From a virus, in the IMG/VR virus record IMGVR_UViG_3300032073_000133, positions 1 through 31,908 of that record: a stretch of DNA of 31,908 bases. The stretch is one strand, 5' to 3'. The notes beneath the pieces were generated by a model. It was given only the letters and a program-made list of their open reading frames with translations. It was not told where the DNA came from and searched no databases. The position numbers and the translations under genes were made by a program. Each line of letters opens with the position of its first letter. Position 1 is the first letter of the stretch. Below are positions 1 to 7,878 of the stretch, one piece after another.

Positions 1-885
1 ACTGGCTTCAATAATTAAATCTCCAGTTCCAGTGTCAGTGATATAGCTATTAGAACCATCATGGTAAATTTCTAAATCATTGCCAGCACCTAGCAGCAAC
101 TTGTCGTTGTCTTGTAAATCAATAGACCCTTGACACGTTAATGTTCCAGTAAGTGCAGTATTTCCGCCAACAGTTAACCCTGAACTAAGCGTAACACTTT
201 GTGAAAAATATCCAGTGCCTACACAATGAAAGGTGTATGCTGGAGCGGAAGTTTTAATACCAACCCGATCATTACTAGCATCAGTTCTAATTAGGTTAGC
301 ATCACCATCACCTTCAACTCTGAAATCAATGTTTTGTCCAAGGTCGTTTACAACAACAGATGATCCGCTCAATGTGACTCTTGTGTCGTTGTTTCTTTTT
401 AACAGAAAATCATGAGCAGAGTTAGTTCCAACAAAACCTTCCGATCCATCACGGTCAGCAGTTAGACGAGTAACCACTGTTCCACTTCGCACTGATTGTG
501 AAAATAACGCAGCGGTATTGGTAGTGTTGCCTGATGTAATGTCACCAGTAAGTGTGACAGTATCTGCGGTTAATGTTCCTGCGGTAGTTAAATTACCAGT
601 AATATACGCCGCTCCATCAACTGCAAGATCCCCATTCGTAAATATATTTCCCGCAGTAGTTATACTTGCACCAGTGTTACCGTATCCTCCACCAAATTCA
701 GCAGTGCCACTAGTAACATTTAGACCAGCAAATATATTAGAATTTAAATGTATAATCGCATCACCCGCAGTGTTGCCGCAATACAACTTTCCATTAGCGG
801 TATTAACTGCAAGTTCACCTGCATCTAAGCTTCCATTACTTGGAATGCCAGAGCTATTGCGTTTAATTTGTAAGGTGTTAGCCAT
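1..885 (-). CDS. Tail fibre protein, 3' end outside window
   Basis: This reading frame is open for 295 codons from the ATG at 885 to the window edge, so its C-terminus is missing. The N-terminus (MANTLQIKRNSSG, then DAGELAVN and KLYCG) resembles the short N-terminal fold seen in phage fibre and major-tropism-determinant proteins, which attaches the fibre to the virion. It is followed by beta-rich, Gly/Thr/Asn-rich sequence, a VGIKTSAPAYTFHCVG stretch, and LEIYHDGSNSYITDTGTGDL near the window edge, which is typical of environmental phage fibres. It starts 3 nt after the stop of the upstream fibre gene and shares its type of N-terminus. The role is probably host recognition. The family call is from motif style only. 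The missing C-terminus may carry a receptor-binding tip or a self-cleaving chaperone. Confidence 0.8.
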   Translation of the reverse strand, partial: MANTLQIKRNSSGIPSNGSLDAGELAVNTANGKLYCGNTAGDAIIHLNSNIFAGLNVTSGTAEFGGGYGNTGASITTAGNIFTNGDLAVDGAAYITGNLTTAGTLTADTVTLTGDITSGNTTNTAALFSQSVRSGTVVTRLTADRDGSEGFVGTNSAHDFLLKRNNDTRVTLSGSSVVVNDLGQNIDFRVEGDGDANLIRTDASNDRVGIKTSAPAYTFHCVGTGYFSQSVTLSSGLTVGGNTALTGTLTCQGSIDLQDNDKLLLGAGNDLEIYHDGSNSYITDTGTGDLIIEAS

Positions 886-888
886 CTA

Positions 889-1938
889 TCAATATGTGCC
901 GCAATCTATTGTCTTGTTTGTTAAAATCTGAGTTGCATTTATAGTGCATACTGAAGTCGTATCTACAGATAACGTAACTGCCGTGCCTGTGCGTGATCCT
1001 GTAATTCCAGATCCACCTATAATGTTTAAATTAGATCCTGACGGTACAGCAGCAGCAGAACCTCCATCTGCTTGGATATTAAAGGCATAGTTGTTAGCGT
1101 CTGTTGCTCCCGTGTAACCGAGGTTTGCTAAAGTTAAAGCTCTAGTTGCTACAGTAGCATTTGCGTCTGTTACATGACCTAAAGTATCTGTAGTAATATT
1201 TAAATCTAAATCAGAAATAACAGTTGCCCCTGTTAAAGCAGTTGTATCAATGTCTATATCATCGCCATCGTGGGTAGGGTGAGAATAGTTATTTGCATTA
1301 CTAGCAATCCCATCTAGTTTAGTTCCATCAGCCGCAACATCTCGTCCGTCAACTGTGCCAGTTGTTGTTATGTTTCCAGTAACTTCAAGTGGTTTACTAG
1401 ATACCCACTTTGTCCCGTTATGCGAATATGTAAACCTTGCAATGTCATCCGTAACGTGTATCCCTGCGCCATCGGCAGCATTTGAATCAGCAGCATCAGC
1501 GGCTAATACAAAAGTTTTATCATCAATAGATACTGTAGTAGAATTTATTGTTGTAGTAGTGCCGTTAACTGTTAAATCCCCTGCAATTGTAACTGTGTCA
1601 GACGTTGCGTTTCCTAAAATACAATTCCCGTTAACCGTTAAATTGTTTCCAACAGTAACATCGTTCGGAAGCCCAACTGTTAAAGTTTCTCCAGCCGCTA
1701 TGTGGTTTACTGCATCTGCCGCTGATGCCGTAACTTCAATTTCGTTACTCGTACCTTGGATAACCGGATTTAACCTTTTTAAATTAAATTGTGTGCCTGT
1801 CGTAGCAATTCGTTTACCTATCCACAACGTGTCTCCTTTATTGTTCCACGCTAATTCTCCTTCGGCCAAAGTTTGGCTACCGGGATTTTCAGATACGTCA
1901 TAATTACTTGCTCTTTTTAATTGTATTAAATTTGCCAT
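889..1938 (-). CDS. Tail fibre / tropism-determinant-like structural protein
   Basis: This is a 349-aa protein. Its N-terminus (MANLIQLKRASNYD, then LAEGELAWNN and LWIGKRI) matches the pattern of the major tropism determinant N-terminal domain found on phage fibres. The rest is low-complexity beta-rich sequence with repeated GNLTVNG, GDLTVNGTTTT and VDGRDVAADGTKLDGI segments. The last of these is a very common phage-fibre motif, and the C-terminus (TQILTNKTID) is another. It lies in a tandem row of fibre genes, 2 nt after the 106-aa gene and 3 nt before a paralogous fibre gene. The likely role is in the receptor-binding or collar fibre of the virion. The exact position in the particle is not visible from the sequence. 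Confidence 0.8.
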   Translation of the reverse strand: MANLIQLKRASNYDVSENPGSQTLAEGELAWNNKGDTLWIGKRIATTGTQFNLKRLNPVIQGTSNEIEVTASAADAVNHIAAGETLTVGLPNDVTVGNNLTVNGNCILGNATSDTVTIAGDLTVNGTTTTINSTTVSIDDKTFVLAADAADSNAADGAGIHVTDDIARFTYSHNGTKWVSSKPLEVTGNITTTGTVDGRDVAADGTKLDGIASNANNYSHPTHDGDDIDIDTTALTGATVISDLDLNITTDTLGHVTDANATVATRALTLANLGYTGATDANNYAFNIQADGGSAAAVPSGSNLNIIGGSGITGSRTGTAVTLSVDTTSVCTINATQILTNKTIDCGTY

Positions 1939-1940
1939 TG

Positions 1941-2261
1941 TTATCCTGTGCTAATAAAAGTTCCTCCATCAATAGAAGAACTTGCTAAAGTTTTGTGAGT
2001 TATTGTTTGTGAATTTTGAGTACCGACTGCATCTCCAATAATTCCTAGTTTGTTTTTAATTTGAGTAGCAGTCATTTCAGTGTTTGTGACTGTAGTAGTT
2101 GTGCCGCTTTCTAAAGTTCCCGCAGCAAATTTACCGTCAGATCCAGCGATTAAAACTTGACCGGGTTTGCCGGGTGCAAGTTTAGAAGGCTTAATCTTTG
2201 CTTGATTACTAATCTTTCCATCAGTAATTGAAAGCGGGTCTATAGTAGTTCTGCTTGGCAT
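1941..2261 (-). CDS. Small fibre-associated structural protein
   Basis: This is a 106-aa protein with the features of a fibre fragment: DPLSITDGKISNQAKIKPSKL near the N-terminus resembles the trimeric fibre shaft repeats of its neighbour (compare VTTTKLADNAV), followed by GKPGQVLIAGSDGKFAAGTL. The C-terminal SQTITHKTLASSSIDGGTF echoes the TQILTNKTID ending of the next fibre gene. Its start codon overlaps the end of the upstream 355-aa fibre gene, so the two are probably translated together. It may be a separately encoded fibre segment or a fibre assembly adaptor. No enzymatic motif is visible. Confidence 0.7.
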   Translation of the reverse strand: MPSRTTIDPLSITDGKISNQAKIKPSKLAPGKPGQVLIAGSDGKFAAGTLESGTTTTVTNTEMTATQIKNKLGIIGDAVGTQNSQTITHKTLASSSIDGGTFISTG

Positions 2262-3328
2262 TACACTTCACTTACTGTAACACAAACTTTCCATTTAGAA
2301 GGAATTATGTACGCCAGATTAGTTGGAGAATTTTGGTAAGCATCCTCTTTTGGATAAAATTTAGGGTTGTATTGTAAAAACACTCCTACGTTGTCTCCTT
2401 CTGCAAAAGCGTATATATCGCGAGAATCGTGGTTTGTTAAGTCATATATCCTATCCCCGGCAACATATCCGTTATCATTGGCTAAACACTCGAAAAATAT
2501 TCCTGTTATTATAGGAGTTCCACTTGCAATTCCGTGAGGAGCGACATGAATTTCGTTTGGGTCTGTGGCTTGTGCCGTAGTCTTAGTGCTGTCTAAAGGA
2601 TTTTTAACATCTATTATTTTATTTGAAACTTTTAAAGCAGTTCCTGTTGACGTAGTTGTTATCGCTTTAGGATCAGTAGTAGTAGTGTCTAAAACAGTAG
2701 GCACTCCGCTATTGTTAAAAGTAACTATACCTGATTTAAGCTCTCCGCCTACTTTGTTAGTCCTTAAAGAAGAAACTGGTAATGATCCATTTTTAACAGT
2801 CAACAAAGCTGAAGCGGGTTCTGTCGCTGGAGAAGTAAAAGTTGCTGGAGCAATCGCAATATGACTTTTTGGAGTGTTCGCTGCAATTGTGTCAGCTTCA
2901 TCTAAGTTGTCTGTTGAACTTGCCAATGATAAAACGTCGCTTCCCGTTCCAAATAAAAGTTTACCACTTCCTGTGCAATCTAAAGATTCTGGAATTACAG
3001 TTCCAGCTTCGGCAGTGTCTCCCATTTTAACAATGTGACCTTTATTGCCGTAATGAGAAAGTTTAGCTAAAGATACTGCGTTGTCTGCTAATTTAGTTGT
3101 AGTCACCGCACCGTCAACAATGTGATGCGCCGTTACAGCGGCTCCAGCCGATCCAGAAGAAGAATCAGATTTTAAAACTGTGCTTGTTACAGCGTTAGCC
3201 GCTAATTCTGTTGCACCTACTGATCCTGTTACCGCTACTGTTGGGGTTGCCCCCGCATTTAACGCAGCCCTCGTTACGTTGCCGCTACTAAAATCGTGTC
3301 CTTTTTGGACTGTTACTGTTAAGCTCAT
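2261..3328 (-). CDS. Tail fibre shaft protein
   Basis: This is a 355-aa protein. The first 110 residues contain shaft-type repeats such as VGATELAANAVTSTVL, HHIVDGAVTTTKLADNAVSL and AKLSHYGNKGHIVKMG, which are typical of trimeric phage fibres. A middle region ends in TDPNEIHVAPHGIASGTPI. The C-terminal 90 residues, beginning near ITGIFFECLANDNGYVAGD, look like a compact globular domain (IYAFAEGDNVGVFLQYNP). The start codon overlaps the 3' end of the 909-aa tail gene and the stop overlaps the start of the 106-aa gene, so it belongs to one tail operon. It probably links the tail nozzle to distal fibres. The functional assignment is by composition and context. Confidence 0.75.
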   Translation of the reverse strand: MSLTVTVQKGHDFSSGNVTRAALNAGATPTVAVTGSVGATELAANAVTSTVLKSDSSSGSAGAAVTAHHIVDGAVTTTKLADNAVSLAKLSHYGNKGHIVKMGDTAEAGTVIPESLDCTGSGKLLFGTGSDVLSLASSTDNLDEADTIAANTPKSHIAIAPATFTSPATEPASALLTVKNGSLPVSSLRTNKVGGELKSGIVTFNNSGVPTVLDTTTTDPKAITTTSTGTALKVSNKIIDVKNPLDSTKTTAQATDPNEIHVAPHGIASGTPIITGIFFECLANDNGYVAGDRIYDLTNHDSRDIYAFAEGDNVGVFLQYNPKFYPKEDAYQNSPTNLAYIIPSKWKVCVTVSEV

Positions 3329-6054
3329 ACTAGTTTTGTTGTTAAATTTTCGCCGGGAGTTGCCCCAACTTTTGCGCCGACTAATTCAGCCCGCCCACTT
3401 ATGTTTGTTATGTTTAATTGAACGTATCTACCACTGCCTCTAAATCTGTATCGGTTAGTAGATTGTTGATGTAAATCTGGATCAAACCCTGCGTCATTAT
3501 AAGTAGTAACTCCATCTGCAACTGTCGCATTTGGAAGTTGAATGTTAGTGTTTAAATCTACAGAGTAGTCTTGTCTAAATTTAGTAAAAAAATCGTTGTT
3601 TGCCATAGACTCTACAAAGTCTGCTTTGTCAAATGGTCTGTCGTATTTTGTACGAGAGAAAGTTTTACTGCCGGGATTTCCATCTGCTCCAGCGGTAAGC
3701 GTTAAGTCATCTTCTTCTGGCCCATCAAAAACAGTTTTTACGGTAAAGTTAGGATTGTTTGTTTCTAACTGAACTTCTGCGCTTTTCCATTTTTTAGGAC
3801 TAATGTCGTTTGCGGTATATCCACGGGTAGTAATTTCGTCACTGACTTGATCAATAGTTAGCTTTCCAAAGTTAGCGTCACTAACGTTTGTTGAGGTAGG
3901 TCGTTCATCGACGAAACCACATTGTGCTAAATCATCGTCGTACAAATTGATAAAACCGTCAGTAGACAAGAAAAATAAACGTCGTTTGCCTTGATATGTT
4001 GCTTCAATAAAACGTTTAACTTTGATGGCTTCTCCTGAGTCGTGTCCAGCCCACGCTTTTGTAAAATAATCGTAAACTAAAATCGCATTGTTGTGTGTTG
4101 AACCGTCTAAAGGCACTGCCATGTATAAACGATTATTGTGATATGCGGCAACTGCGTTTTTTGCATAGTTCCAATTGATGCGTTCTATAAGTGGTTGGAT
4201 TGGTTCAGATAGTGGAACATCTACCGCAGAAATTTGACCACTGCTTGCAATTCCTAAACTAGTTACTCCACGTTTGCTGGATAAAAACACAACGTCATCT
4301 CCAACTTGGACGATTGATCTTTGACCAACGGCTCCATATTCTTGTGTGATTTCATCTAAAGTGATGTCAGACATATCGCCATAGATATTTGACACAACAT
4401 AAATACTATCAGTTTTAAAACAGGCAATAGTAGAACTGTTTACTCTAACTAAAGAAACTAGATCGTCTTCACTCCCTTGATTGATTCGGAAGTTAGACAA
4501 CACTGGTTGATACCGGGTGTAGTTAAGAAAATCAGATGCCGCAACTAAATCTTTAGAATGTGGGATTAACAATCTATTTGAGAAAAACAATCCAGTAGAT
4601 GCGTTTGGGATTTCTTCAGTTCCGTCTGAATCGTTTTCATCTACTGTAGTGTCAGTTGTTTCTGTCGTTATAGATTTAAAACCTTCTCCAATTTGTTCCA
4701 TTACCATTGGTGGCAAAGTTTCTCCACGGAACATGACAACTACGTTAAAACATTGCACAAATTCTACATCAGTAGTGATGCTTGTTATTCCCGGCAATAG
4801 TACAGACGTGCTAGATTCTTTAGTTGCATACACTCCTTCAGCCGTTGCTATTAATAAATTTTCTACTCCAGATGGGTCACGAAATAATCCTACTCCGTAA
4901 ACTGTTCCGTATCCGTAAGTGCGTTGACCTAAATCTTCCCAGTTTGTGCTGTCTAATGTGCTTGAAGCTGGAGTGTTGCCATTAACTGGAGTGTATGTGG
5001 TTATTGGCGGGTTGTTTGTGTTAGAATTTGTTTTAGATTTAAAGTATGGCCCAATTGTACTATTGCTTGCTGGCCCCGCCGCTCTAAAAAAATCAGTGTA
5101 TTGTTCGTAAGTTCCAAGTAAGTCTACTTTATCTGGAAGACTTAATGTAGTAACTGTTACATTGTCTATGCGACCTCTAAAACCTCCACTAGCTTGTATG
5201 TAAAGTCGTTCTGGTTTTAATCCTTTAGGTGTAATTGTGTCTGTAAAAGTTCCAGTTGCGCTGCTTGAAAAAGTTCTTTTTGTTCCAGAATTGCTACCAC
5301 TAATGAAAGATTGAACTGATCCAGCCGTCCAGTTTGAAATAGAATATGTTACTACATACGAACAACCTACAAGAGTTCCTATGTCTTGATATAAGTTAAG
5401 TAATCCTGTCCCGCTGGTCATTTCAGCGTAACCGTTTGAATTATAAACCCAACCAGAGTTAATAGATGCTTCTTCTTGAAAAGCAACATTAGCTACTGAA
5501 ATAGTGCCTTGAAGCGAAGTAGCTCCAACACTTGCATTTGCACTTAACGTAAAAACTCCTCCGTATTGAAAAGTTATAGTGTCGCCAGATGAAAGTGCTG
5601 TAGATAAAGAGTATATGCTGAAAGGACTACTACTATTGTATGTTTGTCCATTGTTTCCTACTTGAGCAGCAACTACAGTAGCTCCAGTAAATACCCAATG
5701 CGCGTTAGATGCAAAAGTACCGTTTTGTAAATTAAGTGAGTTTGCATTTTGTAACTCTAAAGTTCCTGTGGAAATTCCAGCTAGTGTTGTGGCACTAACA
5801 GCAGCGGCAACACCACTGTAAGTAACGATGTCTCCAATTGCGTAACTTTTATTATTATCGTTTGTCCAAGCGTCTGCCGCTTTATTTGTCCACGGCATTT
5901 TTTTAATACCGGGTCTAGTTGCAGCTTTTCCATTTACAAATCTTTTATTTTTAGCAAACGCACAAAACCCCGGTGGTAGTTGGCCGGGATCAACACGCAT
6001 ATTGATTCCAGCGAAACTGGCATCTCCATCAATTATTGGGTCGGGAGTTGGCAT
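3325..6054 (-). CDS. Large tail protein, putative beta-propeller tail nozzle
   Basis: This is a 909-aa protein. The N-terminal 50 residues (FAGINMRVDPGQLPPGFCAFAKN, KAATRPGIKKMPW) are the entry motif common to podovirus tail-nozzle and stabilisation proteins of the P22 gp10 type. Roughly residues 100-320 are a Ser/Thr/Gly-rich beta region that looks like an inserted jelly-roll or carbohydrate-binding module. From about residue 370 to 700 there are regularly spaced beta-propeller-like blades (YGVGLFRDPSGVENLLIAT, FFSNRLLIPHSKD, DDVVFLSSKRGVTSLG, RLYMAVPLDGST, RRLFFLSTDGFINLYDD). The C-terminus (RYRFRGSGRYVQLNITNIS) is typical of the same family. It lies directly upstream of the fibres in the tail operon. 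It is much longer than P22 gp10, consistent with the insertion. Fold assignment is inferred from motif spacing. Confidence 0.7.
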   Translation of the reverse strand: MPTPDPIIDGDASFAGINMRVDPGQLPPGFCAFAKNKRFVNGKAATRPGIKKMPWTNKAADAWTNDNNKSYAIGDIVTYSGVAAAVSATTLAGISTGTLELQNANSLNLQNGTFASNAHWVFTGATVVAAQVGNNGQTYNSSSPFSIYSLSTALSSGDTITFQYGGVFTLSANASVGATSLQGTISVANVAFQEEASINSGWVYNSNGYAEMTSGTGLLNLYQDIGTLVGCSYVVTYSISNWTAGSVQSFISGSNSGTKRTFSSSATGTFTDTITPKGLKPERLYIQASGGFRGRIDNVTVTTLSLPDKVDLLGTYEQYTDFFRAAGPASNSTIGPYFKSKTNSNTNNPPITTYTPVNGNTPASSTLDSTNWEDLGQRTYGYGTVYGVGLFRDPSGVENLLIATAEGVYATKESSTSVLLPGITSITTDVEFVQCFNVVVMFRGETLPPMVMEQIGEGFKSITTETTDTTVDENDSDGTEEIPNASTGLFFSNRLLIPHSKDLVAASDFLNYTRYQPVLSNFRINQGSEDDLVSLVRVNSSTIACFKTDSIYVVSNIYGDMSDITLDEITQEYGAVGQRSIVQVGDDVVFLSSKRGVTSLGIASSGQISAVDVPLSEPIQPLIERINWNYAKNAVAAYHNNRLYMAVPLDGSTHNNAILVYDYFTKAWAGHDSGEAIKVKRFIEATYQGKRRLFFLSTDGFINLYDDDLAQCGFVDERPTSTNVSDANFGKLTIDQVSDEITTRGYTANDISPKKWKSAEVQLETNNPNFTVKTVFDGPEEDDLTLTAGADGNPGSKTFSRTKYDRPFDKADFVESMANNDFFTKFRQDYSVDLNTNIQLPNATVADGVTTYNDAGFDPDLHQQSTNRYRFRGSGRYVQLNITNISGRAELVGAKVGATPGENLTTKLV

Positions 6055-6243
6055 TTACTTTTTTTCTATCTCGTATTCTAATTTAGCTACTGTCTTTAGC
6101 ACTTCCTTCGTCCAATCGGGGCTGGCGTATGCTGCTTTCTTGAACCCCTTCATTTTCGTCAGACGATCCACGTTGCTCAATTGTGGTGTGTTGCACCCGC
6201 ACACCATCAACAAGAGCGTCAATCCGATCAACTTTTGCGTCAT
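6055..6243 (-). CDS. Putative outer-membrane spanin (Rz1-like lipoprotein)
   Basis: This is a short protein (62 aa from the ATG at 6243; an upstream in-frame ATG at 6276 would add 11 residues). Directly after the chosen start is a signal sequence, MTQKLIGLTLLLMVCGC, whose last residues fit a lipobox (V-C-G-C). The predicted mature protein is therefore a lipoprotein beginning at cysteine. The remainder (LTKMKGFKKAAYAS, VLKTVAKLEYEIEKK) is charged and helical. It is encoded in a different frame within and beyond the 89-aa ORF at 6083-6352, which is the overlapping arrangement of Rz/Rz1 spanin pairs. The inferred role is to join inner and outer membranes for host lysis. Its end abuts the tail nozzle gene. 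Confidence 0.6.
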   Translation of the reverse strand: MTQKLIGLTLLLMVCGCNTPQLSNVDRLTKMKGFKKAAYASPDWTKEVLKTVAKLEYEIEKK

Positions 6244-6352
6244 ATCGTTTTTTAGCGTTAGCTTCTCGCACTGCATCTGATATTTGCAAAAAAAGCCGCT
6301 CCAACGAGGGAACGGCCTTGAGCAACGCGACCAATGCGCTGATTAAACCCAT
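6083..6352 (-). CDS. Putative inner-membrane spanin-like protein
   Basis: This is an 89-aa protein with an N-terminal hydrophobic or amphipathic segment (MGLISALVALLKAVPSLERL) followed by a charged, helical stretch (SDAVREANAKKRYDAKVDRID) that could form a coiled coil, and a hydrophilic C-terminus. Its start codon overlaps the stop of the preceding holin-like gene in a TAATG arrangement, which supports this start. The lipoprotein ORF overlaps it in another frame. Position and architecture suggest the inner partner of a spanin pair. The hydrophobic segment is interrupted by K and E and is not a convincing membrane anchor, so a different membrane-associated lysis accessory role remains possible. 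Confidence 0.5.
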   Translation of the reverse strand: MGLISALVALLKAVPSLERLFLQISDAVREANAKKRYDAKVDRIDALVDGVRVQHTTIEQRGSSDENEGVQESSIRQPRLDEGSAKDSS

Positions 6353-6519
6353 TAACCGTTCCCGGTTTCAGTTTTAATTCCGTGTCGAACAAAAATAGCA
6401 AGGACTGAAGTAATCCCTACATTTATTGCCGCACCTATTTCAAGTTCACCAGTTAAGTATCCAGCTAACGCGCCAATTACTCCAGTGACTCCAGTCCAGA
6501 ATGTTTTTGATTTTAACAT
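6352..6519 (-). CDS. Small holin-like membrane protein
   Basis: This 55-aa ORF starts at the ATG at 6519 and ends with TAA at 6352-6354. It reads MLKSKTFWTGVTGVIGALAG, then YLTGELEIGAAINVGITSVLAIFVRHGIK in the same pattern. Two hydrophobic segments (roughly residues 8-22 and 29-45) are separated by a short acidic turn, and the C-terminus is short and charged. This is a frequent layout for small phage membrane proteins annotated as holins. Both junctions are 1-nt TAATG overlaps, with the 54-aa gene upstream and the spanin-like gene downstream, giving strong evidence that it is real and translationally coupled. Lysis-cassette position supports a holin or holin-accessory role; the assignment is not proven. 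Confidence 0.6.
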   Translation of the reverse strand: MLKSKTFWTGVTGVIGALAGYLTGELEIGAAINVGITSVLAIFVRHGIKTETGNG

Positions 6520-6683
6520 TATTTTGAATCGTTTATTAACTTTTTTATTTTTAATAATATATACACTAAGGATGCTAAACTAATTGCTAACTTTAAAAGT
6601 AAGTCTATGTCTACCATCCAGTTTCCAAGTCCAGTTACACTGGCCAAGCATACTTTAATGTCGTCCAGTGTCACTGCGTTCAT
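6519..6683 (-). CDS. Small single-pass membrane protein of the lysis cassette
   Basis: This 54-aa protein begins at the ATG at 6683 (MNAVTLDDIKVCLASVTG), 1 nt after the stop of the 95-aa gene. An earlier in-frame start would overlap that gene. The C-terminal half contains one hydrophobic helix (IDLLLKLAISLASLVYILL) followed by a basic tail (KIKKLINDSK), as expected of a membrane protein with a cytoplasmic C-terminus. It ends in a TAATG overlap with the next small membrane protein. It may be a pinholin, antiholin or holin partner of its neighbour. No family was recognised. Confidence 0.55.
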   Translation of the reverse strand: MNAVTLDDIKVCLASVTGLGNWMVDIDLLLKLAISLASLVYILLKIKKLINDSK

Positions 6684-6684
6684 A

Positions 6685-6972
6685 TTACACAAACTCAACA
6701 TATCGCAGACCATTATTTCCAATAATAGAAATGCTGCCAACGTAATTGTCTAGTTCTAAAGTTTTTTGAACAGCAATTGTGTCGTGATAATTATTAGTAG
6801 TTGCTGTCGCTCCTCCATATAATATTTTAAGTTCCGCAGATCCATCGTTGTTTCGTATGATTATTTTCTTACGATCTGGATTAGCTGCAATTGTAACTGC
6901 GCTAGTTGCATTTACATTTGTTGCGGAATTTGTACCAACTTTAGTTGATGTAATTCTTACATTATTTGTCAT
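6685..6972 (-). CDS. Small beta-rich virion-type protein
   Basis: This 95-aa protein is rich in Thr, Asn and beta-strand residues: MTNNVRITSTKVGTNSATNV, AVTIAANPDRKKIIIRNND, ILYGGATATTNN and ISIIGNNGLRYVEFV. This resembles small head-decoration or tail-associated beta-sandwich proteins of podoviruses (for example, the pattern ANPDRKKIIIRNN is common in them), but no specific family can be named. Its ATG at 6972 overlaps the stop of the upstream 62-aa gene (TAATG), supporting the start. It lies between the head-tail adaptor region and the lysis cassette. Confidence 0.65.
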   Translation of the reverse strand: MTNNVRITSTKVGTNSATNVNATSAVTIAANPDRKKIIIRNNDGSAELKILYGGATATTNNYHDTIAVQKTLELDNYVGSISIIGNNGLRYVEFV

Positions 6973-7160
6973 TATTCGTCTTTCACTACCTCTGGTTCAA
7001 GAACTTCTTGACTACCATTAGGTTGTTCTTCCAGTCCGCATTCTTTCATAATCACACGGGCTGCGTTTGTGACAACTTCGTGTTGTTGTCGGTTCAACTG
7101 AGCGTTACCGGAGGCAACGAACAGTATATCTAGTGCTTCTTTTATTTTGGATTTATCCAT
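6972..7160 (-). CDS. Small acidic protein of unknown function
   Basis: This is a 62-aa protein (MDKSKIKEALDILFVASGNA, then a helical segment and an acidic C-terminal tail ending EPEVVKDE). I chose the ATG at 7160; the frame is open to a TTG at 7166 that would lie against the stop of the previous gene. Small helical proteins with this pattern (LDILFVASGNAQLNRQQHEVV) often follow the head-tail adaptor gene in podoviruses. The stop overlaps the start of the 95-aa gene in a TAATG junction. The function is unknown. Confidence 0.6.
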   Translation of the reverse strand: MDKSKIKEALDILFVASGNAQLNRQQHEVVTNAARVIMKECGLEEQPNGSQEVLEPEVVKDE

Positions 7161-7167
7161 AACCAAA

Positions 7168-7878
7168 TCAATAACCTACGAAGTTTATTTTTTTAACTTG
7201 TCCTTGTTGTCTATACACTTTATCGGCTTCCACAGTTAAAAATGCTTCCGCAGTTCTATCTTCTAAAGATGCAATCTCGATCTGGCCGTTGGCCCGAAGA
7301 TAGTCTGCATAGATTCCACGGATTAAATAGTTTTCAAATATCTTAGGGATACTTGTAACTGCCCAGTTGTTTGTAGTCGTTGGCACTGTTCCAGCCCCGG
7401 CATTTACGATCATGTCGTAAAATTGGCCAGTGGTAGAATAGTACACTTGATCATCAACTGCGTAATCAGTGTTTGCATTGTAAGTGTTGCCTATTAGGTT
7501 GGGTCGGGTAATAGAATATTCCACATACACAGGAGTAGAAGACTCTTGTAAAACAATTTGTTGTGCGGTTCCAGTGTCGTACAAAGAATAAGAAACCGGC
7601 ACAGCATTTGTTGTACTTCTAGGGTCTTTTTGATAAACCTGCAAAATTATTCCCGCAGTGGTTGGGTACGGAGCCGTGTTGATGTCGTTTGCAGTAGTAA
7701 CAGTTGCGCTTGAAACGCGAACTAAATCGGGCCAACGCTCCGATTCCCATGCTACTGAAAGTCTTTGGTTTGCCAAATCTCGCACTTGTTTAAAGAAATG
7801 CGTTGGCAGATTGTCTCTATCTAGTCCAGCGAGTTGCGCTACACCATATAAAACAGAGCTAAATTTAAGCGTTCGCAT
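7168..7878 (-). CDS. Head-tail adaptor / tail tubular protein A-like
   Basis: This is a 236-aa protein downstream of the capsid gene. The N-terminal part (SVLYGVAQLAGLDRDNL, FFKQVRDLANQRLSVAWESE, RWPDLVR) and the C-terminal helical part (IFENYLIRGIYADYLRANGQ, then ASLEDRTAEAFLTVEADKVY) follow the pattern of podovirus adaptor proteins (T7 gp11 and P22 gp4 type), which form the ring under the portal. A Thr/Asn-rich beta segment in between (LIGNTYNANTDYAVDDQVYY) looks like a small inserted carbohydrate-binding-like module. It overlaps the preceding 139-aa gene by 14 nt. The role is inferred from position and motif style. Confidence 0.7.
   Translation of the reverse strand: MRTLKFSSVLYGVAQLAGLDRDNLPTHFFKQVRDLANQRLSVAWESERWPDLVRVSSATVTTANDINTAPYPTTAGIILQVYQKDPRSTTNAVPVSYSLYDTGTAQQIVLQESSTPVYVEYSITRPNLIGNTYNANTDYAVDDQVYYSTTGQFYDMIVNAGAGTVPTTTNNWAVTSIPKIFENYLIRGIYADYLRANGQIEIASLEDRTAEAFLTVEADKVYRQQGQVKKINFVGY

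Noticed and set aside
1355-1903. Long plus-strand reading frames opposite the fibre, tail and capsid genes
   Set aside because: They have no recognisable motifs and mirror well-supported minus-strand genes; their lengths follow from the composition of the real genes.
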